A stretch of DNA of 64,000 nucleotides, from assembly GCF_000938305.1 (NCBI RefSeq), contig NZ_JYMT01000039.1:62001-126000 (forward strand), given 5' to 3'. The stretch is from Bradyrhizobium sp. LTSP885 (GTDB lineage Bacteria; Pseudomonadota; Alphaproteobacteria; Rhizobiales; Xanthobacteraceae). Position numbers and translations under genes: made by a program. The notes under the pieces are model-generated. The model made no database searches and was not told where the DNA came from. It saw nothing but the letters and a program-made list of their open reading frames with translations. Position 1 is the first letter of the stretch; every line of letters begins with the position of its first letter. Shown here one piece after another: positions 25,264 through 34,422 of the stretch.

Positions 25264-25290
25264 GCCGTGCCCCCGAGATAGGGGCACGGC
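25264..25290 (-). terminator. Strong hairpin between thrS and the nitroreductase gene
   Basis: GCCGTGCCCC and GGGGCACGGC form a perfect 10-bp stem with a 7-nt loop, 37 bp after the thrS stop. No T tract follows in the minus direction, so termination would be imperfect. Confidence 0.5.
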
Positions 25291-25327
25291 CGGGCCTGCG
25301 AAAGCCAGTTTAGACCGATTGTGAAGA

Positions 25328-27373
25328 TCAGGCCGCCGATTGCGCGCGCTTCACGTCCGGCGGGGTCGCTTCATCCACCAGTGCTGCGATCGCCTCATCG
25401 GTCGGCATCACGGTCTGGCGCTCGCTGCCGAGGCGGCGGACGGAGACCGAATGCGTCTCCGCCTCCTTCTTGCCGACGACGAGCAGCGCCGGGATCTTGG
25501 CCAGCGAATGCTCGCGGACCTTGTAGTTGATCTTCTCGTTGCGCAGGTCGATCTCGACCCGCAGGCCGGCGCGGCGCGCCGCTGCTGCCACCACCTTGGC
25601 GTAGTCGTCGCCTTCGGAGGTGATGGTCGTCACCACCAGCTGGGTCGGCGCGAGCCAGAGCGGGAAGTTGCCGGCGTAGTGCTCGATCAGGATGCCGATG
25701 AAGCGCTCCATCGAGCCGCAAATCGCGCGATGCACCATGACGGGCACCTTCTTTCCGCCGTCGTGGTCGATATAGAACGCGCCGAACCGTTCGGGCAGGT
25801 TGAAGTCGACCTGGGTCGTGCCGCACTGCCAGTCGCGGCCGATGGCGTCGCGCAGCACATATTCGAACTTCGGCCCGTAGAACGCGCCTTCGCCCGGATT
25901 GATCTCGGTCTTGATGCGGTTGCTGCCCTTGGCCTTGATCTCCGACAGCACGGTCGCCATCACGCGCTCGGCGTGATCCCACATCTCGTCGGTGCCGACG
26001 CGTTTGTCGGGCCGGGTCGAGAGCTTCACCGTGAGCTCGCCGTCGAAGCCGAAGTCAGCATAGGTCGACAGGATCAAATCATTGATCTTCAGGCACTCGT
26101 CGGCGAGTTGTTGTTCGGTGCAGAACACATGCGCGTCGTCCTGCGTAAAGCCGCGCACGCGCATCAAGCCGTGCATCGCGCCCGATGGTTCGTAGCGGTG
26201 CACGACGCCGAATTCGGCGAGCCGCAGCGGCAGGTCGCGATAGCTCTTCAGGCCATGCTTGAAGATCTGCACGTGTCCCGGGCAGTTCATCGGCTTCAGC
26301 GCGAACCAGCGCTTGTCCTCGGCCTCGTCACCGGCCGACTGTGCCGCGAACATGTTCTCGCGATACCAGTCCCAGTGACCGGAGGTTTCCCACAGCGACT
26401 TGTCGAGGATCTGCGGCGCATTGACCTCGCTGTAGTCCTCGGCCAGCCGCCGCCGCATGTAGGCGATCAGCTGCTGGAAGATGGTCCAGCCCTTGGCGTG
26501 CCAGAACACCACGCCCGGGCCTTCCTCCTGGAAGTGGAACAGGTCGAGCTCGCGACCGAGCTTGCGGTGGTCGCGCTTCTCGGCTTCCTCGATCTGCTTC
26601 AGATAAGCGTCGAGATCGTCCTGTTTGGCGAAGGCCGTGCCGTAGATGCGGGTCAGCATCGGATTGTTGGAATCGCCGCGCCAATAGGCGCCGGCGACCT
26701 TCATCAATTTGAAGGCGTTGCCGATCTTGCCGGTCGAAGTCATGTGCGGGCCGCGGCACAGATCGAACCAGTCGCCTTGGTAATAGATATTGATCGGCTC
26801 GTTGCCGGGAATGGCGTCGACCAGCTCGACCTTGAAGGCTTCGCCCTTGTCGCGGAACACCTGCTTGGTCTTTTCGCGATCCCAAACTTCCCTGGTGAAC
26901 GGCTTGTCGCGCGCGATGATCTCGCGCATCCGCTTCTCGATCGCGGCAAAGTCTTCCGGCGTGAACGGCTCGTTGCGGAAGAAGTCGTAATAGAAACCGT
27001 TCTCGATGACAGGGCCGATCGTGACCTGGGTGCCCGGCCACAGCGCCTGCACGGCTTCGGCCAGCACATGCGCGGCATCGTGCCGGATCAGCTCCAGCGC
27101 ACGAGCGTCATCGCGTGCGACGAAATCGATCCGCGCATCCGCTTCGATCGGGTCGTTGAGATCGCTCAGCGCGCCGTTGAGCGCCATCGCCACCGTGCGC
27201 TTGGCCAGCGAGGGCGAGATGCCCCTGGCAATGTCGAGGCCGGTGGTGCCTTTGGGGAATTCGCGCTTTGCGCCGTCGGGGAAGGTGATCGCGATCTTGT
27301 GCAAGGGTTCGGCGGGTTTGAGGTTCGAGAGGCCGTACTGGAATCCGGATTCGGACTTGGGCGTGTCGGTCAT
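25328..27373 (-). CDS. thrS: Threonyl-tRNA synthetase
   Basis: The start at 27373 follows CAGGAGACATCA; an upstream in-frame extension is not homologous. The 681-residue enzyme has a TGS domain (KIAITFPDGAKREFPKGTTGLDIARGIS), the editing domain with HDAAHVLAEAV and a Cys/His site (CRGPHM), the class II core (LKPMNCPGHVQIFK, RYEPSGAMHGLMRVRGFTQDDAHVFC) and a C-terminal anticodon-binding domain (PTQLVVTTITSEGDDYAKVVAAAARRAGL). It charges tRNA-Thr and clears mis-charged Ser. All expected domains are present. Confidence 0.97.
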   Translation of the reverse strand: MTDTPKSESGFQYGLSNLKPAEPLHKIAITFPDGAKREFPKGTTGLDIARGISPSLAKRTVAMALNGALSDLNDPIEADARIDFVARDDARALELIRHDAAHVLAEAVQALWPGTQVTIGPVIENGFYYDFFRNEPFTPEDFAAIEKRMREIIARDKPFTREVWDREKTKQVFRDKGEAFKVELVDAIPGNEPINIYYQGDWFDLCRGPHMTSTGKIGNAFKLMKVAGAYWRGDSNNPMLTRIYGTAFAKQDDLDAYLKQIEEAEKRDHRKLGRELDLFHFQEEGPGVVFWHAKGWTIFQQLIAYMRRRLAEDYSEVNAPQILDKSLWETSGHWDWYRENMFAAQSAGDEAEDKRWFALKPMNCPGHVQIFKHGLKSYRDLPLRLAEFGVVHRYEPSGAMHGLMRVRGFTQDDAHVFCTEQQLADECLKINDLILSTYADFGFDGELTVKLSTRPDKRVGTDEMWDHAERVMATVLSEIKAKGSNRIKTEINPGEGAFYGPKFEYVLRDAIGRDWQCGTTQVDFNLPERFGAFYIDHDGGKKVPVMVHRAICGSMERFIGILIEHYAGNFPLWLAPTQLVVTTITSEGDDYAKVVAAAARRAGLRVEIDLRNEKINYKVREHSLAKIPALLVVGKKEAETHSVSVRRLGSERQTVMPTDEAIAALVDEATPPDVKRAQSAA

Positions 27374-27592
27374 TGATGTCTCCTGGGGCTCACTCCTGCG
27401 AACGAGCGCAGGTAAGCAGAAACAGCGGTATAGCAGGGGATTCGGGCAGAACAAGCTGGCAATATCAAGAAAAACGGAGCGCTGGGACTGGCGGAACAAC
27501 CGGTGTCCGGCGTGCCACCGAACGTTGCGACCCCGTCAGTCATCGTCTAACGTCAGGAGCTATTTTCCTGCCGCGAGTGGTCCCGTCATTTC

Positions 27593-28846
27593 ATGTTTGC
27601 CCGCATTCTGTTTCTCGTGGCCTCACTGTCGATCCCGAGCGCATTGCGTGCGGAAGAAACACCGGCCGAGAAGGTCGGATTTGCGCCCAGGCTGACGATC
27701 TATCTTGCCAAGGGAGCGCCCGACGCGTGCGGGCCCGGCTGTAACAGCTGGATCGCCATCGAAGGCGAGATCGATCGGGATGCGGCGCCGCGCATTCGCC
27801 GTTTCCTCGCCGGCGTCAAGGACACGCAGCGCCCGATCTACCTTCATTCGCCCGGCGGCAACGTCGAGCAGTCCTACGCCATCGGACGGTTGCTGCGCGG
27901 CCGCAAGGCGGTCGCCCGGATCGGCCGGACCAACGCGACCGCGTGCGCCGCCGGCACGCAGGTCGACGCCGCATGCCTGAAGGTCAAGAACGCAAGCGGT
28001 GAGGTCGAGGCCGAACTCACCACCCGCAACGCGATGTGCAATTCGGCCTGCGGCTACCTGTTCCTCGGGGCGACGTCTCGCGAGGTGGCGCCCGACGCGG
28101 CGATGGCCGTGCATAACTCCAAGCTGACATTCGTGGTCCACGGACATCCGCCTCCGCAGGCGGTCGCGGACTACAGGCAGCGCCAGATGGTGACAGCCGA
28201 TCGCGATCGCGTGGCCTATGTCTCGGCAATGGGGATCAGCCGCGAGCTCAACGATCTGATCCGGACGGTGAAGTTCGAAGACCACCACGTGCTGACGCGG
28301 CCCGAGCTCTATCGCTTCGGGATCGATACGCGGCCGTTGCCCGAAACGACATGGACGCTGGAGAAAGAGGCGCGGCCCTTCATCCGCAAGATCGCGCTGG
28401 AGAGGAAGGACAACGGCGCCTCGTTCCGCACGATGGAGTGGCGCCTGTTCTGCGAGAACAAGGATCGCGCGCGGCTGATGTTCGTGCGGGAGTTCGACGA
28501 GAGGACCGCCGGCAAGAGCACGGTGGTGATGATGGCCGACGCCGACAAGTCGGTGGCGTTCGGGAGATATCCGGCGCGGGTCGGAAAATACGAGGTCTGG
28601 AGCGACGCGGTGAGGCCTGATACGCTCAAGGCGATGTTGGCGGCTCAGCATCTGCAGGTGGGCGAAAGCCCGTCGACATCAGACGGCAAAGCCGGACCCA
28701 CGACGTTCGACATCGGTACGACCGGTCTTGAGCCGGCGTGGACGCAGCTTCTGGCGTCGTGCCCGGCGCCCACTTCCGTCCCGAAGCCCGCGGGCCCGTT
28801 GCCGGCGGCTGCATTGCCAAGCGTAAGCGTCGCGCCCGCGCACTGA
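27593..28846 (+). CDS. Exported ClpP-fold protein with a Cys-flanked Ser
   Basis: A 417-residue protein with a signal peptide (MFARILFLVASLSIPSALRAEE). A ClpP/crotonase-like core follows: IYLHSPGGNVEQSYAIGRLLRGRKAVARIG, then RNAMCNSACGYLFLG and DAAMAVHNSKL. Ser151 and His174 take the places of the ClpP nucleophile (xxSxG) and base (MIHQP). The Ser is bracketed by Cys149 and Cys153. A beta-rich extra domain fills the C-terminal half. It is predicted periplasmic. Proteolysis is suggested by the fold but unproven. A smaller related protein lies at 34423-35340. Confidence 0.75.
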   Translation: MFARILFLVASLSIPSALRAEETPAEKVGFAPRLTIYLAKGAPDACGPGCNSWIAIEGEIDRDAAPRIRRFLAGVKDTQRPIYLHSPGGNVEQSYAIGRLLRGRKAVARIGRTNATACAAGTQVDAACLKVKNASGEVEAELTTRNAMCNSACGYLFLGATSREVAPDAAMAVHNSKLTFVVHGHPPPQAVADYRQRQMVTADRDRVAYVSAMGISRELNDLIRTVKFEDHHVLTRPELYRFGIDTRPLPETTWTLEKEARPFIRKIALERKDNGASFRTMEWRLFCENKDRARLMFVREFDERTAGKSTVVMMADADKSVAFGRYPARVGKYEVWSDAVRPDTLKAMLAAQHLQVGESPSTSDGKAGPTTFDIGTTGLEPAWTQLLASCPAPTSVPKPAGPLPAAALPSVSVAPAH

Positions 28847-28873
28847 GCGCAAGAAAACGCGGCAAAACAGGAT

Positions 28874-29206
28874 CTAGTCGGCGATCCGCGTCAGGACCGC
28901 CTTGAAGTGCACGCCTGGCATTTGCAGCGCCTCGCCCTCGAAGTCGACCATGTCGCCATTCTCGGTGCCCTTCAGCATCAGCGTGATCCTGTCGGTCCCG
29001 AACAGCGACTTGGCGTCCGGATCGGGATTGTGACGCAGGGTCGAGATCTTGACCTGAATGCCATCGACCCGGTCATTGTAGTTACCGACGAATGCGAAAG
29101 CCGAATTGCCGCCGCGCAGCTTGCCGCCGGTAGCGTAGAGCACGCCGGTGCCGGTGCCGTGAACGGTATGATATTCAACGCGATATAGGCCTTCCCTCAC
29201 ACCCAT
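28874..29206 (-). CDS. GrlR-like regulatory-fold protein
   Basis: A 110-residue protein: EGLYRVEYHTVHGTGTGVLYATGGKLRGGNSAFAFVGNYNDRVDGIQVKISTLRHN, then RITLMLKGTENGDMVDFEGEALQMPGVHFKAVLTRI. The G-G-x-L-R-G-G-N/D-S and terminal GVxFxAxLxR features match the GrlR family, small beta-barrel proteins named after a negative regulator of enterobacterial type III secretion. In rhizobia, copies occur without a secretion system and their role is unknown. A CRP-like palindrome lies 51-66 bp upstream. Confidence 0.75.
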   Translation of the reverse strand: MGVREGLYRVEYHTVHGTGTGVLYATGGKLRGGNSAFAFVGNYNDRVDGIQVKISTLRHNPDPDAKSLFGTDRITLMLKGTENGDMVDFEGEALQMPGVHFKAVLTRIAD

Positions 29207-29256
29207 CCCCAGCCACTATCCCCGGAGCAAGCCTATGGGAGGCGCAAGGCGCCAAA

Positions 29257-29272
29257 TGTGAACTGGTTCACA
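29257..29272. promoter_or_regulatory. Perfect palindrome matching the CRP-type consensus
   Basis: TGTGAACTGGTTCACA is a 7-2-7 perfect inverted repeat and also fits TGTGA-N6-TCACA, the general site of CRP/FNR-family regulators. It is placed 51-66 bp upstream of the GrlR-like gene on the minus strand. Confidence 0.5.
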
Positions 29273-29331
29273 CTTCGTGCAGCCGTCAACATCGAAATTT
29301 GAAAGGGCAGACAGGCGCGCAGGGCGTCGCT

Positions 29332-30624
29332 TCAGCGGCTCGTTGGCGCGCTCGCCATGCGCGTCAACGCTGGCGTCGCCGCCATCTTGGTCAGCACGGC
29401 CTGGATCGGAAATTCGGTCCAGGCCTGTGTCACGTAGCTGCGATGGGTGATGCCGTCGCGCGTCTGCACGAAGACCACGCTACCGGGACGCAGCGGCCCG
29501 TCCATGCTCTCGCTCACGGCGATACCCTTGCCGCGAAGCATCGACATCAACTCGCGGTCGCGCGGCCTGGTGTAGTGGGTGTAGGAGCTGACGAAGAAGC
29601 CGGTGCGGTTGTTCTCGATCCAGGACGCGAACTTGTCGAGCTCGCCGTAGACCGCATCGAGCAGCAGCACGCCGCGGACGCGACTGGCAGCGCCGCCGAC
29701 CTCGAGGCTCCAGGCGGTCGGCAGGAAACCGCCGCTGTAACCCACGATCACCACCGGCATGTTGGCGAACACTTGCGCGGATTTCGGGTCGCCGTAGAGA
29801 CGGGCGAGATGGCTCGCGGACTCGTCGAGGAAGCGCTTGAAGCCGCCCGGTTGCCAGAACTTGCCGGCGCTGGAGTCGGCCGCATCGACGGCCATTTGCG
29901 GCGCAAGCAGCACCGCGTTGACGCCGGAATCGGTGATCTGCTGCGGCACCTGCTGGCGGTCGCGCACGTCGCGCTCAAGCGTCGCGCCGTTGCCGTGGAA
30001 GAACACCACGATCACGCCGGGCTTGTTGGCGTCGAAGCTCTCGGGCACGTGCACCAGCACGCGGTTGTCATTGTAGGTTTCGCTCTGCCAGAAGACGCGG
30101 CCGCCATAGCTGCGATGGCCGCGGCGGTCGCCGTTGCCGACATTGAGGAAGGGGGCGTCGGTGCGCGGGTTGTTGCCAAAATAGGGGAAGGCGGAAGATT
30201 TCATGCTGACCAGCGTGGTCATATCCTCGCGCTCGGTCGGTTGCGGCAGCGTCAAGGTTGGCGAGATCGAGGCGACGCGAACCGGCGAGGGCGCGGTTTT
30301 CGGCGCCGACTGAGCTGGTGCTGCGGCCGCGGTCCGCTGGTACGGAGCAAGGCTCTCCTTCTCGGTCGGGAAGCGATCCTTGAACTGCGGTGCCGGAAAG
30401 CGATCCTCGAACGTATCGCCGGTTGCCTGGGTGTTGGCCGCCAACATGCCGGCGTTCGGCGCCTTGCCGCATTGGGCGAGGGGCAGCGCCAGCGGGATCA
30501 GGATGCAGCCGGCTACGATCCAGCGGCCGCGCCGGCGAGACGATCGCGCATGCCGTGTCGCGCCCAGTGAAATCACCCGGCCCACACGATCATGACTGTC
30601 GAATTTCGGCTGTGCCCCGAACAT
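29332..30624 (-). CDS. Alpha/beta-hydrolase-fold lipoprotein
   Basis: ATG 30624 is preferred over GTG 30642 because AAAGGG precedes it. The 430-residue protein has an Arg-rich N-region, one hydrophobic segment and a lipobox (IPLALPLAQCGK), then a low-complexity linker. The hydrolase core shows VIVVFFHGNGATLERDV (oxyanion region), VVIVGYSGGFLPTAWSL (GxSxG nucleophile) and VLLLDAVYGELDKFA. It is probably anchored to a periplasmic membrane face and hydrolyses an ester or amide. The substrate is unknown. It may share a transcript with the GrlR-like gene downstream (126 bp). Confidence 0.72.
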   Translation of the reverse strand: MFGAQPKFDSHDRVGRVISLGATRHARSSRRRGRWIVAGCILIPLALPLAQCGKAPNAGMLAANTQATGDTFEDRFPAPQFKDRFPTEKESLAPYQRTAAAAPAQSAPKTAPSPVRVASISPTLTLPQPTEREDMTTLVSMKSSAFPYFGNNPRTDAPFLNVGNGDRRGHRSYGGRVFWQSETYNDNRVLVHVPESFDANKPGVIVVFFHGNGATLERDVRDRQQVPQQITDSGVNAVLLAPQMAVDAADSSAGKFWQPGGFKRFLDESASHLARLYGDPKSAQVFANMPVVIVGYSGGFLPTAWSLEVGGAASRVRGVLLLDAVYGELDKFASWIENNRTGFFVSSYTHYTRPRDRELMSMLRGKGIAVSESMDGPLRPGSVVFVQTRDGITHRSYVTQAWTEFPIQAVLTKMAATPALTRMASAPTSR

Positions 30625-30893
30625 CCACCCTTTGCCCCACACCCACCGGCAAACGACGTATTTTGGCTTGTCGGTGTTTAGGTCACGTTAAGCTTCCGGA
30701 GCGTTTCCCCACATCCGGAAGGCATCATGAGACCACTCAATCGTGTCCTGATTGTGGGAGGGGCGCTGCGTTTGCGATTTCCGGCGACGACCGGGCAAGC
30801 TGGATGCGGGAAAGAGGTATTATAAAACCTTTTTCATGTCCCAGTTTAAACCATTGTTAACGCTGCTTGAATTGCACGCCGCGAGCCTGCACC

Positions 30894-32300
30894 ATGGCGG
30901 CACTCCGGCGCACGGCGGCTGAAGGTACGGTCGAGATGGCGGCATCACCTACGGGAAGCGCGGCGTTGCGCGGCCCGCTCCCCGGCACTGGCTCGACCGT
31001 TTCGGTCCTGACGGCGACCGCGATCGTTGTGGCCGACATGGTCGGCGTCGGCGTCTTCACCAGCCTCGGCTTCCAGGTCAAGGACATCCCGTCCGGCTTC
31101 TCCATCCTGCTGTTGTGGACCGTCGGCGGTATCGTCGCGCTGTGCGGGGTGTTCTCCTATGGCGAACTCGGCGCCATGTTTCCGCGCTCGAGCGGCGAAT
31201 ACAATTTCCTCGGCCGGGCCTATCACCCGGCCTTTGGCTTCCTGGCAGGTTGGGTGTCGGCGACCGTCGGCTTTGCCGCGCCGGTTGCGCTCGCGGCGAT
31301 GGCGTTCGGCGAGTACGGCCGCGCGGTCCTGCCTGGCGTGCCGCCGCTCGCGCTTGCGATCGGCGTGGTGTGGCTGGTGTCGATCGTGCAGCTCACCGGA
31401 GTCAGGCATTCCTCGACGTTCCAGCTGGTCGCGACCATCCTGAAGGTGGTCTTGATCGTCGCCTTCCTGGTGGCGGGCTTCATGATCGCGACGCCGCAGC
31501 CGGTGTCGTTTGCGCCGTCGTCGTCGGACCCCACCCACGTGCTGAGCGCCCCGTTCGCCATCAGCCTGGTGTTCGTGATGTACTCGTTCTCCGGCTGGAA
31601 CGCCGCGACCTACATCATCGGCGAGATGCAACTGCCGGAACGCAACCTGCCGCGCGCGATGCTGTCGGGCACGCTGATCGTGCTGGTGCTCTATGTCGCG
31701 CTCAACGCGGTGTTCCTGCACACGGCGCCGATCGACAAGCTCGCCGGCCAGCTCGACGTCGCCCGGATTTCAGGCAGCTATATCTTCGGCGAGGTCGGCG
31801 GCCGCGTCGTCGGCGCGATGATTTGCGTCGGGCTGATCTCCTCGATCAGCGCGATGATGTGGATCGGCCCGCGCGTGATGATGACGATGGGTGAGGATAT
31901 TCCGGCGCTGAATCTGTTCGCGCGGCGATCGGCCAGTGGCGCGCCGGTCTATGCCATCCTGTTCCAGGTCACGGTCGCAAGCCTCATGCTGTTCACCCGC
32001 AGCTTCGAGGCCGTGCTCGATTTCATCCAGTTCGCGTTGCTGTTCTGCTCGTTCTTCGCCGTGGCTGGCGTGATCAAGCTGCGCATCACGCATCCCGAAC
32101 TGCCGCGGCCCTATCGTGCCTGGGGATACCCGATCACGCCGGTGGTTTTCCTGCTCGTGACCGGCTTCATGATGTACTATCTCTTGACGCAGCGCCCGCT
32201 GCAGTCGGCGCTCGGTATTTTGATCATGATTTCAGGCCTTTTGATCTACGCGATCTTCCGCAAGCGGCCCGATCAGCCTGCGACCGAACACCCGGGTTAA
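30894..32300 (+). CDS. APC-superfamily amino acid permease
   Basis: About 468 residues from ATG 30894; ATG 30936 with GAAGG upstream is equally possible. It has 12-14 membrane segments. TM1 carries the unwound GVGVFTSLGF motif for substrate binding, TM6 shows SLVFVMYSFSGWNAATYIIGEM, and the end has PYRAWGYPITPVVFLLVTGFMMYYLL, all typical of amino acid/polyamine/organocation transporters. The substrate is unknown. The following gene begins 2 bp after the stop, so the two are almost certainly cotranscribed. Confidence 0.9.
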   Translation: MAALRRTAAEGTVEMAASPTGSAALRGPLPGTGSTVSVLTATAIVVADMVGVGVFTSLGFQVKDIPSGFSILLLWTVGGIVALCGVFSYGELGAMFPRSSGEYNFLGRAYHPAFGFLAGWVSATVGFAAPVALAAMAFGEYGRAVLPGVPPLALAIGVVWLVSIVQLTGVRHSSTFQLVATILKVVLIVAFLVAGFMIATPQPVSFAPSSSDPTHVLSAPFAISLVFVMYSFSGWNAATYIIGEMQLPERNLPRAMLSGTLIVLVLYVALNAVFLHTAPIDKLAGQLDVARISGSYIFGEVGGRVVGAMICVGLISSISAMMWIGPRVMMTMGEDIPALNLFARRSASGAPVYAILFQVTVASLMLFTRSFEAVLDFIQFALLFCSFFAVAGVIKLRITHPELPRPYRAWGYPITPVVFLLVTGFMMYYLLTQRPLQSALGILIMISGLLIYAIFRKRPDQPATEHPG

Positions 32301-32302
32301 GA

Positions 32303-33538
32303 ATGAAAATGTTGTTGTCCGCGAGAACGTTGGCCCTGGCGTTGACCTTGGTGGCCGCGATGCTGGTGGCGGCTGTCATGCCGGTGCGCGCCGCCGACGT
32401 GACACCCGACGACACCGCGCGTTTCCTTGCCGGCATGCAGCCATCCGCCGATTCGCCGTTGCTCCCGTTGACCAAGGACCCCGCCTGGCAACGGCATGCG
32501 AAATTCTTCGACGGCGCCTTCGCCCAGCTCGAAGCGCGGCAATTGTCGAAGATCCGCGCCTGGTCCGACACCAATCTCGCCGCGCCCAAGCCGACCATGT
32601 TCTACATGTTCTCAGGGCCAGATTTTCTCTACGCCAACGCGTTCTACGGCAGGGCGACGACCTACGTGCTGAGCGCGCTGGAGCCGCCCGGCGCCGTGCC
32701 CGACCTCGCCAAGTTGCCGCGCGGCGCTGTTAACAACGCGCTTTACAGCGTCGAGCGCTCGCTCGGATCGATCCTGAGCTTCTCCTTCTTCATCACCAAG
32801 CAGATGAAGGTCGACCTGCACGCCGGCGAGGTCAGCGGCACCTTGCCGATCCTCTATGTGTTCCTGGCGCGTTCCGGCAAGACGGTTCGCGACGTCAAGC
32901 CGGTCACCATCGACGAGAACGGCACGCTTAACGTCGGCGCCGATGCAGCCGCGCGCAACGTGGTCCATGGGACGAAGATCACCTTTGCAGGCTCCGACGG
33001 GGTCGAGAAGACGCTGTACTACTTCTCGACCGATCTCTCCAATTCCGGCGCGAAGGCGAGCGGCTTCCTGAAATTCTGCGCGACGCTTGGACCCGGCAAC
33101 AGTCTCATCAAGAGCGCGTCCTATCTACTGCATTCCGGCAACTTCTCTACGGTGCGCAGTTTCATCCTCGCCAACAGCGCGACGATCATCCAGGACGATT
33201 CCGGAGTCCCGCTTGGCTATTACAGCCCGAAGAAGTGGCGCTTCTTCCCGTTCGGCCGCTACCTTGGCCCGATCGGCGAATTCCCGGGGCGCTACCAGGA
33301 GTCTTACGCCGAGTTGTTTCGCCGCGCGCAGCCGATCGATTTCGGCATCGGCTATCGCTGGCGTACCCACGAGTCCAATCTGCTGCTGTCTGTGAGGCTG
33401 CCCGATGACGGCACGGGCACGGCAGAGGCGACCTCATCGGCCGACGAGCCGCCGTCGGCACCGCCGCCAAGGCCGCGGCCACGCAAGCCGCGTCCACCGC
33501 CGCCGCCACCACAAGGCGGCTCCTGGTTCTGGCGTTAG
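32303..33538 (+). CDS. Conserved exported protein of unknown function
   Basis: A 411-residue protein with a clear signal peptide (MKMLLSARTLALALTLVAAMLVAAVMPVRAAD). The mature part starts VTPDDTARFLAGMQPSADSPLLPLTKDPAWQRHAKFFDGAFAQLEARQLSKIRAW, then has MFYMFSGPDFLYANAFYGRATTYVLSALEPPG. Middle sections resemble a family found as lone exported proteins in diverse bacteria. The C-terminus is Pro/Arg-rich and ends QGGSWFWR. It begins 2 bp after the permease, suggesting translational coupling. Confidence 0.7.
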   Translation: MKMLLSARTLALALTLVAAMLVAAVMPVRAADVTPDDTARFLAGMQPSADSPLLPLTKDPAWQRHAKFFDGAFAQLEARQLSKIRAWSDTNLAAPKPTMFYMFSGPDFLYANAFYGRATTYVLSALEPPGAVPDLAKLPRGAVNNALYSVERSLGSILSFSFFITKQMKVDLHAGEVSGTLPILYVFLARSGKTVRDVKPVTIDENGTLNVGADAAARNVVHGTKITFAGSDGVEKTLYYFSTDLSNSGAKASGFLKFCATLGPGNSLIKSASYLLHSGNFSTVRSFILANSATIIQDDSGVPLGYYSPKKWRFFPFGRYLGPIGEFPGRYQESYAELFRRAQPIDFGIGYRWRTHESNLLLSVRLPDDGTGTAEATSSADEPPSAPPPRPRPRKPRPPPPPPQGGSWFWR

Positions 33539-33560
33539 CCCCGAACCAAGGTTCGCCGCA

Positions 33561-33728
33561 TCACCAGTGCACGTTCTGGCTCGGCACGATGAACGCCGTG
33601 GTACTCGGCGTCTCCGGGCGGTGCATGAAGTAGTCGTACGCGGCAACAATCAGAATGAGCAAGGCAAGCACGGCCAGCAGATCGATCTGCCGGGGATCGT
33701 GCCCGTTGTGGCTGATTTTCCAGCGCAT
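33561..33728 (-). CDS. Small single-pass membrane protein, 55 residues
   Basis: ATG 33728 follows a near-perfect GGAGGAAACAACA ribosome site. The product MRWKISHNGHDPRQIDLLAVLALLILIVAAYDYFMHRPETP... has one membrane helix (about 17-34) and short tails. No family was recognised. It is convergent with the exported protein gene, with only 22 bp between stops. Confidence 0.6.
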   Translation of the reverse strand: MRWKISHNGHDPRQIDLLAVLALLILIVAAYDYFMHRPETPSTTAFIVPSQNVHW

Positions 33729-33830
33729 TGTTGTTTCCTCCCAACCGGGGCAAACAAACAATGCGGCAAGTCAGCCACGGTTCCGCGTGTCAGCAATGCG
33801 CGGCGTGCCTGGAAGCGCTGCAGCGATCCG

Positions 33831-34184
33831 TCAATTCGGGTTGACGCCGCGCCAGCGGCCATACCGCCAGGGCAAGTACCAACGCGCGCCGGGCGGTTTC
33901 GTCGGCGTCACATTGTCGATCCCGGACGTACCCCAGGGCTGGCAGCGCAGCAACCGCGCCAATGTCATCCATCCGCCAGCCCAAAGTCCGAAGCGCTCGA
34001 TCGCCTCATCGCCATAGACCGAGCAGGTCGGCAGGTGCCGGCAGTTGTAGCCGACCAGCGGCGACAATGTGTGCCGGTAGATCCAGATCAGGCCGCGGCC
34101 GAAATTGCGCGGCAACCGGCGCGTGATGCTGGCACACTCCGTGCATCTGTTTGGATGTGAGGATGAATGATCTGTCGGCGGCAT
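33831..34184 (-). CDS. yidD: Membrane protein insertion efficiency factor YidD
   Basis: A 117-residue protein containing LPRNFGRGLIWIYRHTLSPLVGYNCRHLPTCSVYGDEAIERFGLWAGGWMTLARLLRCQPWG, the diagnostic YidD motif (IxxYxxxxSPxxGxxCRxxPTCSxY, then RxxRCxPxG). ATG 34184 is chosen; a TTG at 34220 is an alternative. YidD assists YidC/Oxa1 insertion of inner membrane proteins. The usual rpmH-rnpA-yidC context is absent here. Confidence 0.92.
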   Translation of the reverse strand: MPPTDHSSSHPNRCTECASITRRLPRNFGRGLIWIYRHTLSPLVGYNCRHLPTCSVYGDEAIERFGLWAGGWMTLARLLRCQPWGTSGIDNVTPTKPPGARWYLPWRYGRWRGVNPN

Positions 34185-34422
34185 ATCGCAACTATGTACG
34201 TAGTCTTGCGGGGGTTCCAAGCCAAGGAACTGTGCTGTTGCAGATATTTACGCCACAGTTCGCAACTATCGCAGCGCGCGAATGGCGCTGCAACAAGGGT
34301 GCTATGGACGGTCCGGGTCAGCAAGGTTACCGTTTCGACGACGCTGCAGTGACAGAATCATGGCGCGTTGACATGGGGCCGTTGCCACCGCTCGTTTCAG
34401 GGGCTTGGGGGAAGGAACCAAA

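Noticed and set aside
25340..27376. Long plus-strand open frame opposite thrS
   Set aside because: Antisense of thrS. The encoded sequence shows only composition bias.
33759..33784. EcfG-like promoter (GGAAC-N16-CATT) for the 55-residue membrane protein
   Set aside because: The -10 element has a mismatch at a strongly conserved position, and the match could be chance.
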